Shown: one piece after another, positions 9,845-21,225 of the stretch | Position numbering within the stretch: position 1 is the first letter of the stretch | How the letters are laid out: each line of letters begins with the position of its first letter | Assembly: GCF_000699445.3 (NCBI RefSeq) | Contig: NC_067202.1 | Span: 14,475,924-14,539,923 of the forward strand | DNA: 64,000 nt | From: Schistosoma haematobium | Lineage: Eukaryota > Platyhelminthes > Trematoda > Strigeidida > Schistosomatidae | Direction of reading: 5' to 3' | Position numbers and translations under genes: made by a program | Notes under the pieces: model-generated | Databases searched by the model: none | What the model was told of the DNA's origin: nothing | The model's input: only the letters and a program-made list of their open reading frames with translations

Positions 9845-10491
9845 TGTTGTTATTATCAGTATAAGGTTGTGGAGATGATTACGTTTTTGATTGAGATCAT
9901 CAACTGATTGATGTTAGACCATCATTGAAAACCTGGAGGCACTGGACGGTTGTTTTGTCCTATTGTGGGACTCCTCAGCAGTGCGCATCCATGATCCCGT
10001 TCATGGGATTAGAACCTGTTGGAGACGATAGATCCCCAAAACTCATATTTCGTAATTTTATCTTATCGATTATCTTATCAATTAAATGTTTAAATGTTTG
10101 AATGGCAGTCAATTGATGAACTTATCGATCAAATGATTAAATAGCAGTCAATTGACGAACTTATCGATTAAATATTTGAACGACTGTCGATTGATCAACT
10201 TATTGATTAATGTTTAAAAACATTTTACCATGACAATATCGATTATAAATATTTGTATAAATACGCTTGATTTGTGTGCCTGATTGACCTGACCTGGTAT
10301 CTGATGATTGCCTGTAGAATACACTTCTACGTCTTACCAAGACTTCTTGATTGAGTTAGCTGAGTCGGGGACAACGGACCAGAATAGCCTATCGAATCTC
10401 TGAATCCTGATCCTTCATTCCGTTCCCAATAAGCCGAATCAGTAGTAACATTCAAGCTTAACGAACCTAACAGAACCCAAGGCCTTCAGCA
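9845..10491 (-). mobile_element. tRNA-derived hammerhead SINE (copy B), split by a solo LTR
   Basis: SINE sequence at 9845-10016 resumes at 10473 as GAACCCAAGGCCTTCAG, so the LTR at 10017-10472 sits inside its B box. On the minus strand the hammerhead block at about 9936-9982 keeps stem I and the CTGAGGA box (9970-9976). It has AAAAC instead of GAAAC, so self-cleavage is unlikely. Its upstream (A-box) part is missing where it meets copy C. Confidence 0.7.
10017..10472. mobile_element. Solo LTR, 456 bp, nested in SINE copy B
   Basis: It starts TGTTGGAGACGATAGATCCC and ends CCTAACA. The 5-bp duplication GAACC flanks it at 10012-10016 and 10473-10477. It is the same family as 5108-5581, with several differences and small indels. 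The clean target duplication shows that the SINE was there first. Confidence 0.85.
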
Positions 10492-10495
10492 GGAA

Positions 10496-10700
10496 TGTCC
10501 TCAGTACAATAGAAGATGGTCGCGCAATTTCGTGGATTGGTTGAGGTTAGACATTAACACCGTTCGATGCCGACTCAGTAGTCTAGAGGTTAAGTATTCA
10601 TGCGCGAGACTGAAGGCCCTGGGTTGGAATCCTGCGAGTTGGATCGTGGATAAAGAGTCCCACAGTAGGATGAAACGGCTGTCCAGTGCTTCCAGGTTAT
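10496..10700 (+). mobile_element. tRNA-derived hammerhead SINE (copy C), plus strand
   Basis: Plus-strand copy with an A-box match TAGTCTAGAGG (near 10578) and a B-box match GGTTGGAATCC (10622-10632). The later GATGAAACGGCTGTCCAGTG part of the hammerhead is present. The CTGAGGA box and its stem are replaced by unrelated bases, so the ribozyme is broken. It lies head to head with copy B. Confidence 0.65.
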
Positions 10701-11120
10701 TATTATCACCTGTGGAAATTAACTATTCCTAACCACTAATGGTCAGATGAAGAATAAGTGTGGAAAAGGTATATGGATGTAAGTTGATGTGTCTTGAAAC
10801 ACACATCATTTCCTAACAAGTAATCTTCAATCTGAACACTGACGCTTTCATAATGATTTTTTTGTTTCATAAGAAGGAGAGGGACTTCAAAAAAAACCTA
10901 CAGTGATAATAGATTTCACTTTTGTCAGGACAACTATTGAATGAAGGAGTTATATGCGTGTATATGACAAAAATATGGTAAGCGATTATAAAATATCAAA
11001 GGAAATACGTTGGTATATGTATTAAGTAATACAGGTCGTACACAGGTATAAAAAAAATTTATTTTGCTAAAATGTTTATTCGTGCTTTCTTCAAGATGAT
11101 AAAAAGAAGTGTATAACACT
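10701..11120. other. Intergenic, nothing recognised
   Basis: AT-rich sequence, no feature supported. Confidence 0.45.
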
Positions 11121-11125
11121 ATAGT

Positions 11126-11615
11126 TCATCTATTACTCGGCCCCCAAATGCCCTGGTATGACCGAGAGTGGGATGGGTCCGCCCTCCCTCTCGAAATGCC
11201 CTCACACAGCCACGCGTATACAGCCTCTGCTAGGGAAGTCCTACTCACTGCCTTCTCGTGGCGGAGGTGTTGTTTACGAAATTTAGAGGACGAAAAGCGA
11301 ATTTTTGGGCGCTTTAACCGGATTCCAAACCAATAGTGCACATGGGCTCCAGTATCCTGAGTGAACAAATGGCGTATGAACCAATCGTTGGTCACCTGCT
11401 ACCATGAGACTGCATCTCCTCACGATGCCCCACTGCCTTGTGGGTTAGTCCTTTAGGTCAAAGGCTCGGGGTATGGCCTCCTAAGAAAACCACCTGCTTC
11501 GGTTTGGGCACCCGGGCAGTATCACAACCCTCACACAAATCGAATGATTTATGTGGCGCATATCTACTTGGTGCCTCCTTGTACCAATGTTTATGTGTTT
11601 AAATAAATAATAATA
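11126..11615 (+). mobile_element. ~480-bp dispersed repeat, copy 1 (probable retroelement end)
   Basis: It aligns with 59655-60180 over nearly its whole length. Shared blocks include CCCTGGTATGRYCGAG, GGGAAGTCCTACT, TTGTTTACGAAATT and the end GTGCCTCCTTGTACCAAT followed by AAATAAATAA. The shared 3' end with an A-rich tail suggests the 3' part of a non-LTR element or a SINE-like repeat. Copy 2 has about 50 extra bases near its middle. Short open frames in it (11109-11336) carry no recognised motif. Confidence 0.6.
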
Positions 11616-12105
11616 AATAATTACTCGGATAAGTCACTTCACCAACTATCTGTTGCAATGGTTCAGAGATTAAATTTACAACTTTAAATTTGTAATTCAG
11701 TTACCGTTAAATCTCTTGCAGGCTATTTATTATGTTATTTGTATTTCGAAATAGTCAACTTAATGTAGCTAATTGATTTTTGGTGTAATAACTGCTTGCT
11801 AACAAAACATAGTTTGTGCAAGATGCTCGAAAATAACTCGGAAGCATTACAAGAGGAATTAAAAATAGGATGGGACGTTCGATAGAAAAATGAATAAGTA
11901 TCGTTATTTACTTATAACAGCAATTTTTCATGCATCAGGGCTGATGACATCCTAATGGAAGTATTATATCTGGCACCGCCTCTCTTTTTTACGTGTTAAC
12001 ACTGTTCCATCCGCGGTCCTACTGTCTACAATTAGAAAGAGGAACCACTGCACATCTTACGATGCGAAGTAAAGATACAAGGACTGGCACAAACGAAGAT
12101 TTATT
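11616..12105. other. Intergenic, nothing recognised
   Basis: AT-rich spacer between the dispersed repeat and the first RTE fragment. Confidence 0.45.
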
Positions 12106-12109
12106 AAGT

Positions 12110-13330
12110 ACTTACTTACTTCTGCCCGTTACCCTCCTGGAACATAGGCCGCTGATTAAGATTCTCCATAGAACTTTGTCCTGGACAATCCTCTTCAGTT
12201 GTTTCCAGCTGCTATTCATCACTTTGATGTTAGCTTACAATTCCCGACGCAATGCGTTCCTTGGTCTTCCTCTCTTACTTTTCTCTTCAGGATTCCAAGT
12301 TATCGCTTGCTTCGTGTCGCATTCTGATGATTTCCACAAATGTCTTAACTACCTCCAGAGTCTTTTCGCAATTTCCTCTTCGACTGGAAGCTGGTTTGTT
12401 CTCTCCCATAGTAGGCTGTTGCTGATGGTATCTGACAGACAGATCTGGAGTATCGTGTGTAGAAAACTAATTATAAACACTTGTATATTTTCGATTATTG
12501 TTGTATTAGTTCTTCAAGTTTTAGAACTGTCTTGACGATTCTTGAAGAGTCTTGAAGATTCTGACTTTGATGTTATCTAACGGTTGTTTTGAGTTCCATA
12601 TGTTCTTCAATTGTAGGAATGCCGCCCATGCTTTGCCAATCCTTGCCTTTACATCTTCATCAGATCCCCCTTGTTCATCGATGTTGTTCAGGCACGTGGA
12701 AGTTTGCACCTCTTCCAGAGCTTCCCAGGCAAGTGTGATTGGAATGATGCTCTTTGTGTTTTATTTCAGTATCTCGCTTCTTTCCTTGTGTATGTTGAGG
12801 CCTACTGATGCACAGGCCGTTGCTGCACTGGCTTTCTCCACCTGCGTTTGTTGGCGTGCATGGGATAGAAGAGCTAGGTCATCAGCAAACTCAAAGTCGT
12901 CTAGTTGCATCCAAGCCGTCCATTGTATTCCGCGCTTCCCCTGAGGTGTGAAGGTCTTCATAATCCAGTTAACCACCATAATAAACAGAAAAGGTGAAGA
13001 CAAGCAACCTTTTCTGGCAACGATCCTCTCTTGGAACGTATCTGTGAGCTGCCTTCCATGTACAACTTGGCAGTGTAGTATGTCGTATGAATTCTGGATG
13101 ATGTTCACGATCCTCTCAGATACACCATAAGGTTCTCCTGTCTACGTCGTTAAATTCTTACTCACAACCAAGGAAGTTGATGTATAGTGACGAATTCCAT
13201 TCAGCTGGTTGTTCAATGATGATCCGTAGTGTCACAATTTGATCTGTGAACGATCTATGCTTACGGAATCCACCCCGTTTATCTTTAATTTGGGCGTCCA
13301 CTAAATCTTAACCTATAGAGTAAGTCAGCT
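12110..13330 (-). pseudogene. 5'-truncated RTE-like (SR2-type) reverse transcriptase remnant
   Basis: Minus-strand translation gives reverse transcriptase blocks in order. Near 13310-13200 is FRKHRSFTDQIVTLRIIIEQ. The frame at 13108-12761 has GRQLTDTFQERIVARKGCLS and the catalytic-site block FEFADDLALLSH. Then comes GGSDEDVKARIGKAWAAFLQ at about 12675-12615, and at about 12340-12230 a block resembling the RTE C-terminus (ITWNPEEK...[12 protein letters not shown]). The frame changes at least twice and stops interrupt it, so it cannot make a working enzyme. The endonuclease half is absent. The style matches the schistosome RTE element SR2 as I remember it; an alignment would be needed to prove this. 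The 3' end near 12110 has the repeated short motif TTACTTACTT typical of RTE tails. Confidence 0.75.
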
Positions 13331-13515
13331 ACAACGTTGGACCAGGCACATATATGCATCGATCCAAGTTTCCATACCTCATTAACACAACAAGATGACA
13401 CCGGATTCATAGAAGTAGTTAATTCAGAGGTGGTAATATATAAAAGAAAGATTGCAATAAGGATATAGTACAGGAAGAAAGAATTAGTTAGTAGAAAGAA
13501 AGATATGAAGCGATT

Positions 13516-15405
13516 TTAATCTCTTAGTTTAAGGGAAGACAGAGAGTGTATACACCTACGCCATTGTGATCGATTCTGAGCCATGTCACCAACACTCTCC
13601 AACCATTGGTTACGACAGTCACGCGGACCCCAACCAAGTAGTCTGCATCTACCAACATGGCTCAGACTACAAGTTAGTGATTTGAAGCACTGATTCCACG
13701 TTTTGGTTTGGCCGCCCCTCTCTCTCTTCCAACCATCCCGAACACCGATTAGCATTGCACGTCGTGGTAATCGGTGTTCGGGCATACGTAACACGTGGCC
13801 CAACCATCTCGGTCGATGAAGATTCACAACCTCATCAACTGATTTACCATCATTCCCTAATACCCTGCGTCCAACCTCACTATTACTTACCCGGTGATCC
13901 CAGCAGACGCCAGCAATATTTCTAAGGTAACTGTGGTCAAATACTGGCAGCTTACGAGTGTCTTCTACTCTTAGTGGCCATGTTTCGCTGCCGTAAATTA
14001 AAACAGAACAGACTGCCGCACAGTATACCCGTCCTTTTATTGATAGACGGATATCTCGCCTTCGCCAAAGGTGATGCAAGTTGGCAAAAGCCAAGCGAGC
14101 TTTTCAAATCCGTGCTGAGATTTCGTCAGACACCAACCCATTAGGGCTGATCAGACTTCCAAGATAAGTGAAGTTGTCAACGCGTTCGACTACTTCACTC
14201 CCTATCCTTAGTTCAGGTGTTGACGCAGACCAGTCCTGAAGCAACAACTTGCATTGAGAGGAAGAGAAGCGCATTCCAAACATTCTGGCATTGTTGCTCA
14301 GTGCTACCAGAAGACTCTGCATTTTGTCAGCGTCTTCACCAAACACGACTATGTCATCTGCGTATTCTAAGTCGATAAGTGGACCTCCTGGTAGGAGATC
14401 AACACCCGAGAACTCAGTCGACGAGAAAGTTATTTCCATCAGTAGATCTATGATGAAGTTAAACAAAAATGGGGAAAGTGGACAGCCTTGACGGACACCA
14501 CTTGAGGTTGCAAAAGTAGATGACAGTTCGCCATAAGCTCTGACTCGACTAGTAGTGTTCGAGTAAAGAGCCTTTACAAGGTTTATGTACTTCTGAGGTA
14601 CGCCTTTCAATGACAGACACTGCCACAGAATCTCGAGGTCGATCGAGTCAAATGCTGCTTTTAAGTCGAGAAAGACCATCATTGTCGGACGCCGATAAGT
14701 ATGCCTGTGTTCTAGAATCTGCCGAATGGTGAATATGTGGTCGATGCAGCCACGACCAGGTCTGAAGCCAGCTTGAGTCTCTCGTGTTTGCAGTTCACGA
14801 GTCTTAGTTAGGCGTCTGATAATTATCGAAGCTAGTATTTTAGATATTATATTAGTTAAACTAATCCCTCTGTGGTTGTCACAGGATGATTTTGACCCCT
14901 TCTTATATATTGGGACGATAAGTGATTGTGACCAGTTAGATGGGATAACGTCTAACTCCCAGATCTTAGCTAAAATATTAGTCAACCTAATCGCTAAAAT
15001 TGAACCACCATCGTTAAAGACCTCTGGAGCCAGTCCATCTGGACCAGCTGACCTTCCTCGCTTCAGATTAACTATAGCCTTTTGAACTTCAGCAAGGGTT
15101 GGGGGACCTACTTCAATGTTCCATTCACACTGTCTGGGAATGGAGGGTAGTTGTAGAGTAGCTGAAGGCCAGTTGAACTGTTCTCTGAAATGTTCCGCCC
15201 ATCGTTCTAAACGTCTGGACTGGGAGCAGATGAGAGTATCGTCTTTTTCCGAAATAATCTCACTTACACTTGACTTATTAATTCCAGTTTCTTTTATTAG
15301 TCTGTAAAGCTGTCTTGTCTTACCTATAGTCGCCGCCATTTCCATCTCTTTTGCTTTCATTGCCCACCACTGCTCACGGTCGTGATGGGTACTTGTTGAA
15401 CACTA
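13516..15405 (-). pseudogene. 5'-truncated RTE-clade retrotransposon, reverse transcriptase with one premature stop
   Basis: One long minus-strand frame runs from about 15405 to the stop at 13516 with a single in-frame TGA at 14104-14106. Upstream of it are 418+ codons with palm/finger motifs in order: KRGRSAGPDGLAPEVF, IVPIYKKGSKSSCDNHRGIS, QAGFRPGRGCIDHIFTIRQI, MVFLDLKAAFDSID (motif A), SSGVRQGCPLSPFLFNFIID (motif B) and LEYADDIVVFG (motif C, YADD intact). Then comes VDNFTYLGSLI. After the stop the same frame continues KARLAFANLHHLWRRRDIRL, CSVLIYGSETWPLR, HRPRWLGHVLRMPEHRLPRR and the end of the protein. The TGA probably arose from CGA. The 5' endonuclease is missing. This is a different, younger element than the one at 12110. 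Confidence 0.85.
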
Positions 15406-15409
15406 GTTG

Positions 15410-17960
15410 ATTTAAGTCTTTTTTTAATATCTTTATTGTTATTGACCTGATATTTGACGTAATACATCATTTGTTCACTAATCTACATTTGTGAACCAGT
15501 TCTTTCAGTTAAATGTACTGCCTAATACAATCATTACAACTTATATTTACAATAATTGTATCTATTTCTTATTTACACAGTGACCAGACAGCATTCAGAT
15601 ATGTAGGTAAAAAATATTAAACACTGTTTAGCGATTGGACTTCATAGTTTGTTCAGACAAGACAGCCAATAATTCAGGATAAACTTATGGGATTGTTCTG
15701 CGGATATGGGCCGATTAATCAGTAATGATTATCAATATCACTACCATAACTTGTAAATAAAGTTGGATATTTTATAAATAAAACTAAATACACATACCTT
15801 GTGATCAGCACGTTTTAATGTTCAATGAACTAATCCATAAGAATTAAGTCAGTCAGAATTTAATCGATTAAAAAGTGAGGGGTTGACAAAACTAATTTCC
15901 TTTAATCGCTTATGATATTGAATCGCGTCTATTTTTCTGCTAATAATTTATGTGTAAGTATATAATTTAATAAGAAAGGAAAACTATTGTTCCACCTAGT
16001 GTTTTTGATCTTAGTTCATTTGTGATCGAGTAGATATTCCTGTCATGTGAGGAGCTAGCACGCGGTCACACTAATAGATCCGCATTTAATTCATTCATTT
16101 TAAAAGTAAGAACTTCATCAATTGATAAGATTTTCCTACATAACATTTGATGAATTCAGATTTTGGAATTGTATTACTTAGTCATTAGATTGTCCAGACA
16201 AGCCCCTTTTAGATATAGTAGCCTGAATTTATTGATAAGAGAGACAAATACATATGCCACATGACACTTATAGTCTCTTTAGACCAGTCTATCATTGTGA
16301 ATAAGGGCTGATAACATGACTTAACAAGTATAAGGAGATAGACCCTGTTAATTTTTAAGCTCTAAGATTACTGTCATACAGAGGATTAGGTATGTTTCAC
16401 TATTGCTCAAGGATAAACTGATCACATACTCACCCTCTTATCGATTCTAGAATAAATATAGACTTAATGGTACTATGCTATACTCCATCCACATTTTATA
16501 TGGAAACACTGTATATCTTTTTTCCTTTTATACCTAATCATTCCTACGACTACTGATATTTTTGCTACTGTGATTGTTTTGGTAATTTCATCTCCCCATG
16601 TTACTGTAGTGTGGCAACTTGAACCAATGCATATATAATTACCAAGTTCTGTGTGCATACGACTGGCTGACTTACTTTTAATTAACTGCAAAATATGGTG
16701 ACTTACTTCACCGAATGAGATCACAAAACAAAAATATATTTGATAATGTGAGGTTGTCAAACAACTGATTGAGGCTTTAATCATAGATAATTATAATGAG
16801 TGATGACTAACGAAGATATCGAGTTTGTTCATAACTTTCTAAAAATATTTTATACAGCTACCAACTCATCATACTAGGAAATTCTAGATCACACTGAGAT
16901 CAGTTAAACGTTATTATTATTATGCCAAGTGTATAGGTTAAGAAAATTTAGAATCAGAATAATAATATTCATACAGATAGACGATATACTCCCTTCCAAC
17001 AAGAGACTAGTAATTAATGTTACAGTACTCACTTTTCAATTTCACGACCATGTTGATCAAAGAGGTATGTGGCCAATGAATTCAACAAGTGATATGTTCG
17101 AAGTACCAATCGTATGCAGTGTAGTTGTCGAATTGCGAAGAGAAACGATTAAGCTGTTGCTAATTTGCAGTAACCATGTCGAGAAGTCGTAAAATCTGAC
17201 AAATGCTCAAGATTTAAATATACTAGTTATTCATGCTTATTGCCTAAATTTTACTTAATTCACAATCATGTTTAGTGCTTCTTAAATATATTATGAGTAT
17301 TATTTGCCTGGAGTGAAGAAAAACACAGTATAAGGAGAATCACCTGGAGAGTATCGCGAATTCAACACGTCCACTGATAAGATTTATGAAAGTGGACGTT
17401 CTACCTAAACAAGTAGCGTTCATTACCGAATAAAGTCTCTACACATCTGACTAGGTAAATAAAATGGAAGCGACCTAACCCTAGTTCCAAGACTGTAGGT
17501 CTGCCAATTAAGCATTGGATTGCAACCATTGATGTTCCTGTCTCTACATTATGGGTATTACCGTAACTCACCGCCAATTCGTAACACCAACAAATTCTCA
17601 GTTTGAAAAATACTGAGTCCCGCCTTGCTTTGTACGAACACACAACCTTAATATATCATAAAATATACTTCGGTAAATCTTGTTAGAAATGGACGAACCA
17701 CAAGCCATAGCTTAATCTGGATAGGACATGTTACAAACACAAAATAATGATAGGAAACGATTATGTATATATACGAGTACCCGTTCTGTGTACCACGTCC
17801 TATCGCACAATATATCCCAACCGCCGACTGCAACAGGATCTATGCGGAACAACCGGACCACTCTACTTTCGTGCTGGTGACCTACCAACGTATATTCACG
17901 AGCGGATTGCACAAGCTAATAACTGCAACACCATTCCCTCGATTACTGATCCGACTGACA
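15410..17960. other. Intergenic, nothing recognised
   Basis: AT-rich sequence. Overlapping short frames on both strands near 17400-18070 have no splice signals or motifs I recognise, and the G+C content rises somewhat there. No repeat partner was found in the window. Confidence 0.4.
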
Positions 17961-18079
17961 TCCACATGAATATCAAGTCAAACACACCTACAAAACGGCA
18001 CTCGTTTAACTGCAATGAACACGCAAACCAAGGACTCAATCTTATCTACACGTTATCAAGAACCAACAGGTGATTGTTA

Positions 18080-18085
18080 TTTATT
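18080..18085 (-). terminator. Polyadenylation signal AATAAA, hnRNP K-like copy 1
   Basis: AATAAA on the minus strand, about 40 bases after the stop codon. It gives a short 3' UTR and lies inside the duplicated block. Confidence 0.6.
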
Positions 18086-18124
18086 AACAGGTATATTTTA
18101 CTGAAATTAAATGCAAGTAAATGT

Positions 18125-21100
18125 TTAAGACCATCCGCCATACCACTGGCTGGCTTTGCCTCCAACATGCTCTCCAGATCCCATACTTCCATACCCACCA
18201 TAGGTGCCGCCACGGGAAGCACTACAAGGAAAACAAACATTTGTTAGGAAAAGATTGTGATCTCGGAACGAGGGAGTAAACAATAATCCAACTCTGCAGT
18301 AGCTAGGTTACGGCAAGTACCGCCTTCTCTGCTTCAGTCCGACACACACTAGTAATACAGGACCATGTGGCGGGCCTTGAGCCACACCATTTTTGTTAGG
18401 ACTATTGGTACCACTCGGTTGCCCGAACCGATGTGTGTGAGTCGAAGTTTGAATTTCAGACCCACTACAAGTAGTCTCTCCGCCCACGACGAACCCTGAT
18501 ACCTCTCGGAACTCCATTCACAGCCAGCATTGCCAGTGGGTGCACTTCAGTATAGGCAACCCCGTTCTGTAGAAATTATTGTGAAGCGTACTCCTTACAA
18601 CCTAGGGCGGCTATTCTTAGCAACTATGTGGATTGTTACAGACCGGCTGATTCAACAGTGGAGCATCTGACGGTTGGCCGAGGTCCCAAAAACAACGATG
18701 GTCCCCCAGCTGTCACCGCGTGTATGATTTCCGAACTAAGTTGAACAATAGCTCGGGGTGAGTTCTTCTTACGTAGTCAACCCTGAGGTACACAGCTGGA
18801 TCCTAATTCCTATAAACTACTTAAACTTTCACGAGTTTTGGTCGTTTAGTGTTGCGTTACGTAGTATAACATGAAATGACTTACCTTTGACCACCTGCCA
18901 TGTCAGCCGATCCACGCTGGCTTCCACCATACCCAGACCCACCGTAACCTCCAGAAGCCATGTTGCCTGATCCACCGTATCCAGGGCCGCTGAATCCTCC
19001 CTGTCCAGTTTGGTCAATGCCTCCGTATACTCCGTTGTCGAATCCTCCTGACCCGTCATATCCACCTTGACCACCGTAGCCTCCGTCTGCGGAACTACTA
19101 TAACCACCTGGAGGACCCATAGAGTTGTTACGACCGGCAGGAGGGGGACAGGTGCTGGGCCTGAAGAGCCCATCATTCCTCGCTGGCCTTGAGCGAGAGG
19201 CGCGCTTCCACTCATCATTCCGCCACCGGAGCGAGGTCCTCTACCACGACCTCCGGGAACCGGTCCGCCACCCATAGGACCCATTCCTCCACCTGGTCCC
19301 ATCCCTCCTCCCATAGGGCCCATACCGCCACCCATCGGCCCCATGTCTCCACCACCCATCATGTACGGACCTCCCATGTTATAACCCATCGGCGGCATGC
19401 ACCCAGGTCCACGGAGAGGCATCCCTTGAGCGAGTGCTGCTGCAGCTTCTCGAGACAACCAACCGCCATAGTTGAGAGCATCACCCTCACTGAAGTTGGC
19501 AGCGTCATAATCCTCACGGCGACCACGAGGAGGAGCAGACTGAAAAGTACAAAACACAACATTGTGTCAGGAGCACAAACAACACAATAAATACCAAGTA
19601 ACTGCTAATACTATATGCAGTGAATGCACCCACACCACAAAAGGTCAGCCAATGCACTCGAAGGCGTGACACAACACTCAGATGTTAGTGCAACACACCG
19701 TTCGTCAATACTCTTAGTTTTGGAAGTATGACTGCTTACCGACACCGCAAGTGTGGAGTGCAATTGGTTGTCGATAGGGTCGTGACAGTACGACCATAGG
19801 ACAACAGACCCAGGTTTGTGGTTATCAATGATTTGATTGTGAGAGCCGATTGGGGGAGGCAGAAATGACCGAGCTAAACGTATGTACTTACCTCTACTGC
19901 TTCTATCACAGCTCTCAAACATTGGACGACATTGTCTGGGTCAGCAACCATCTGTACAACTCGGTCAGTAGATAACGGAGCCAACATCTGGTACACCTTG
20001 ATAACACGCATTTTGTATTTCTAAATTTCATGTTTTAGCAAACGCCGACAAACTTACATCACGAAGGTCCTTAATACGTTCACCGCCTCGACCGATTACA
20101 GACCCAGCTTGGCTTTCGTGCACTAATATTCTGAAGTCAATCATGTTTTCGTCTTCCTCATCATCTCGTTCTGGATCTTCACTTCGTCTCGGGCGGCGTC
20201 GAGATCCTTGGGCACCCATTATGCGTTTAGGGTCGGAAAGTTTGGCATTCATTATATCCTTTGAAGTCAATTTTATTAAGTTCACCTTACCTTCAGTTTC
20301 GGACAAACATCGCGCATGATGCTGCAGATAGCCTGCAGGTCACCTTCGATAGTCATTATCCTATCGGAGAAAAAGCAAGTTAGGATGGGAAAGAAGGAAG
20401 AAAACAAAAACTTTAATCGTATAACGAAGCTCATGACACCCTTCCATATAGTGACAGTCGTGGAGGGCTCGGAGAACTAGACAACCGTCTGAGGGTTATC
20501 ATCAAAACTTGTCTAGATTTTTACACAATAGAATCCAATGAATGACTAAGTCACTGGGGTTTCCAGTTACAACAGTAACTCGTGGGTTAGCTGGTAGTTA
20601 AGCAGTCAGGAATGACTTTGCAAATCATATCCAAAAAGGGCTTTACAAATACATTAATGAACCAAAAACATGAAAATAACAATTTAGGCAAACTAATTAA
20701 TCGACCGAATAGACATCAAGGTGACATTAAGTTTCTGGGTTACCCTACCGTTCAGGGCCTCTGCTGTCGGGAATATTCAGCTTGACGTTATACTGAGACA
20801 ATAAATGGGATAAAGCAGGGCCGGTTTCAGTGAGCCAGAGTCATCAGTTTGAGAATAAGGCAGGCATGTGGTACCAACCCAAACCATTGGGTTATCAGAG
20901 GAGATTGACCAGATTCAGCGAGTAAGTGTCCGGAAGGTGGAGGAACCGTAAAGAATATAAAACAAAGAATCGAGTCAGTTGGTGCCAAAACAGCGATTGA
21001 GCAAGTCACTAAATGAATTATGAAAGAACAAACCTGTGATCGAATTTTTTTGATATTTTCCCCACCCTTCCCAATCATTATCCCTGCAGCCCTCCCAGGA

Positions 21101-21198
21101 ATAAGAAATCTGATGGAAACATTTGTTAAATCAACGGAAGAACGTTGGAATTTTGACGGAGGACCATCTTGGTTGTTTCCTGAGTTGTCCCGTTTCAT
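18125..21198 (-). CDS. HNRNPK-like: hnRNP K-like RNA-binding protein, copy 1 (frameshifted)
   Basis: Poly(C)-type RNA/DNA-binding protein, expected in nucleus and cytoplasm. Exons (minus): 21198-21034, 20792-20749, 20360-20291, 20258-20058, 20020-19892, 19539-18885 and 18221-18125, all with GT-AG ends and agreeing phases except inside exon 6. KH1 is split over exons 1-3 (IRFLIPGRAAGIMIGKGGEN, then NIPDSRGPERIMTIEG). KH2 is in exons 4-5 (FRILVHESQAGSVIGRGGER, then STDRVVQMVAD). Exon 6 encodes Gly/Met- and Gly/Tyr-rich repeats. The last exon ends GGKASQWYGGWS. No third KH domain, usual in animal hnRNP K, is visible. Exon 6 is 655 bases; the flanking phases need 656. The shift lies in a five-C run (plus-strand G run at 19143-19147), after which the true Gly/Tyr frame is one base out. 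With that base, length would be about 453 residues, close to the family norm. Confidence 0.85.
20259..20290 (-). other. 32-base intron in hnRNP K-like gene
   Basis: Begins GTAAGG and ends AAAG. It joins ...CPKLK to DIMNAKL in phase 0. The next intron, 20057-20021, is only 37 bases. Very short introns are known in schistosome genes. Confidence 0.65.
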
Positions 21199-21225
21199 GG
21201 CGTCTAAGGCGAATGGCTACCGGCT
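21199..21225 (-). promoter_or_regulatory. Splice acceptor upstream of the start codon, possible trans-splice site
   Basis: A pyrimidine-rich tract ends in CAG (AG at 21225-21224) 25 bases before the ATG at 21198. It could accept either a 5' UTR exon or the spliced leader used by many schistosome mRNAs. Which one cannot be decided here. Confidence 0.4.

Noticed and set aside
12521..15360. Single full-length RTE element spanning both reverse transcriptase regions
   Set aside because: Two different FADD/YADD catalytic blocks and two C-termini occur, so there are two separate truncated copies.
17401..18073. Overlapping frames near 17.4-18.1 kb as a gene
   Set aside because: Four frames on both strands overlap, none has a motif, splice context or repeat partner.
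18829..19120. Downstream half of the 242-codon frame in the hnRNP K-like gene as its real C-terminus
   Set aside because: After the C run this frame gives non-Gly/Tyr sequence, while the other frame has perfect Gly/Tyr repeats and fits the last exon's phase.
19189..19590. 133-codon plus-strand His/Ser/Thr-rich frame
   Set aside because: Antisense shadow of the Gly/Met-rich exon; the same applies to 55629-56030.
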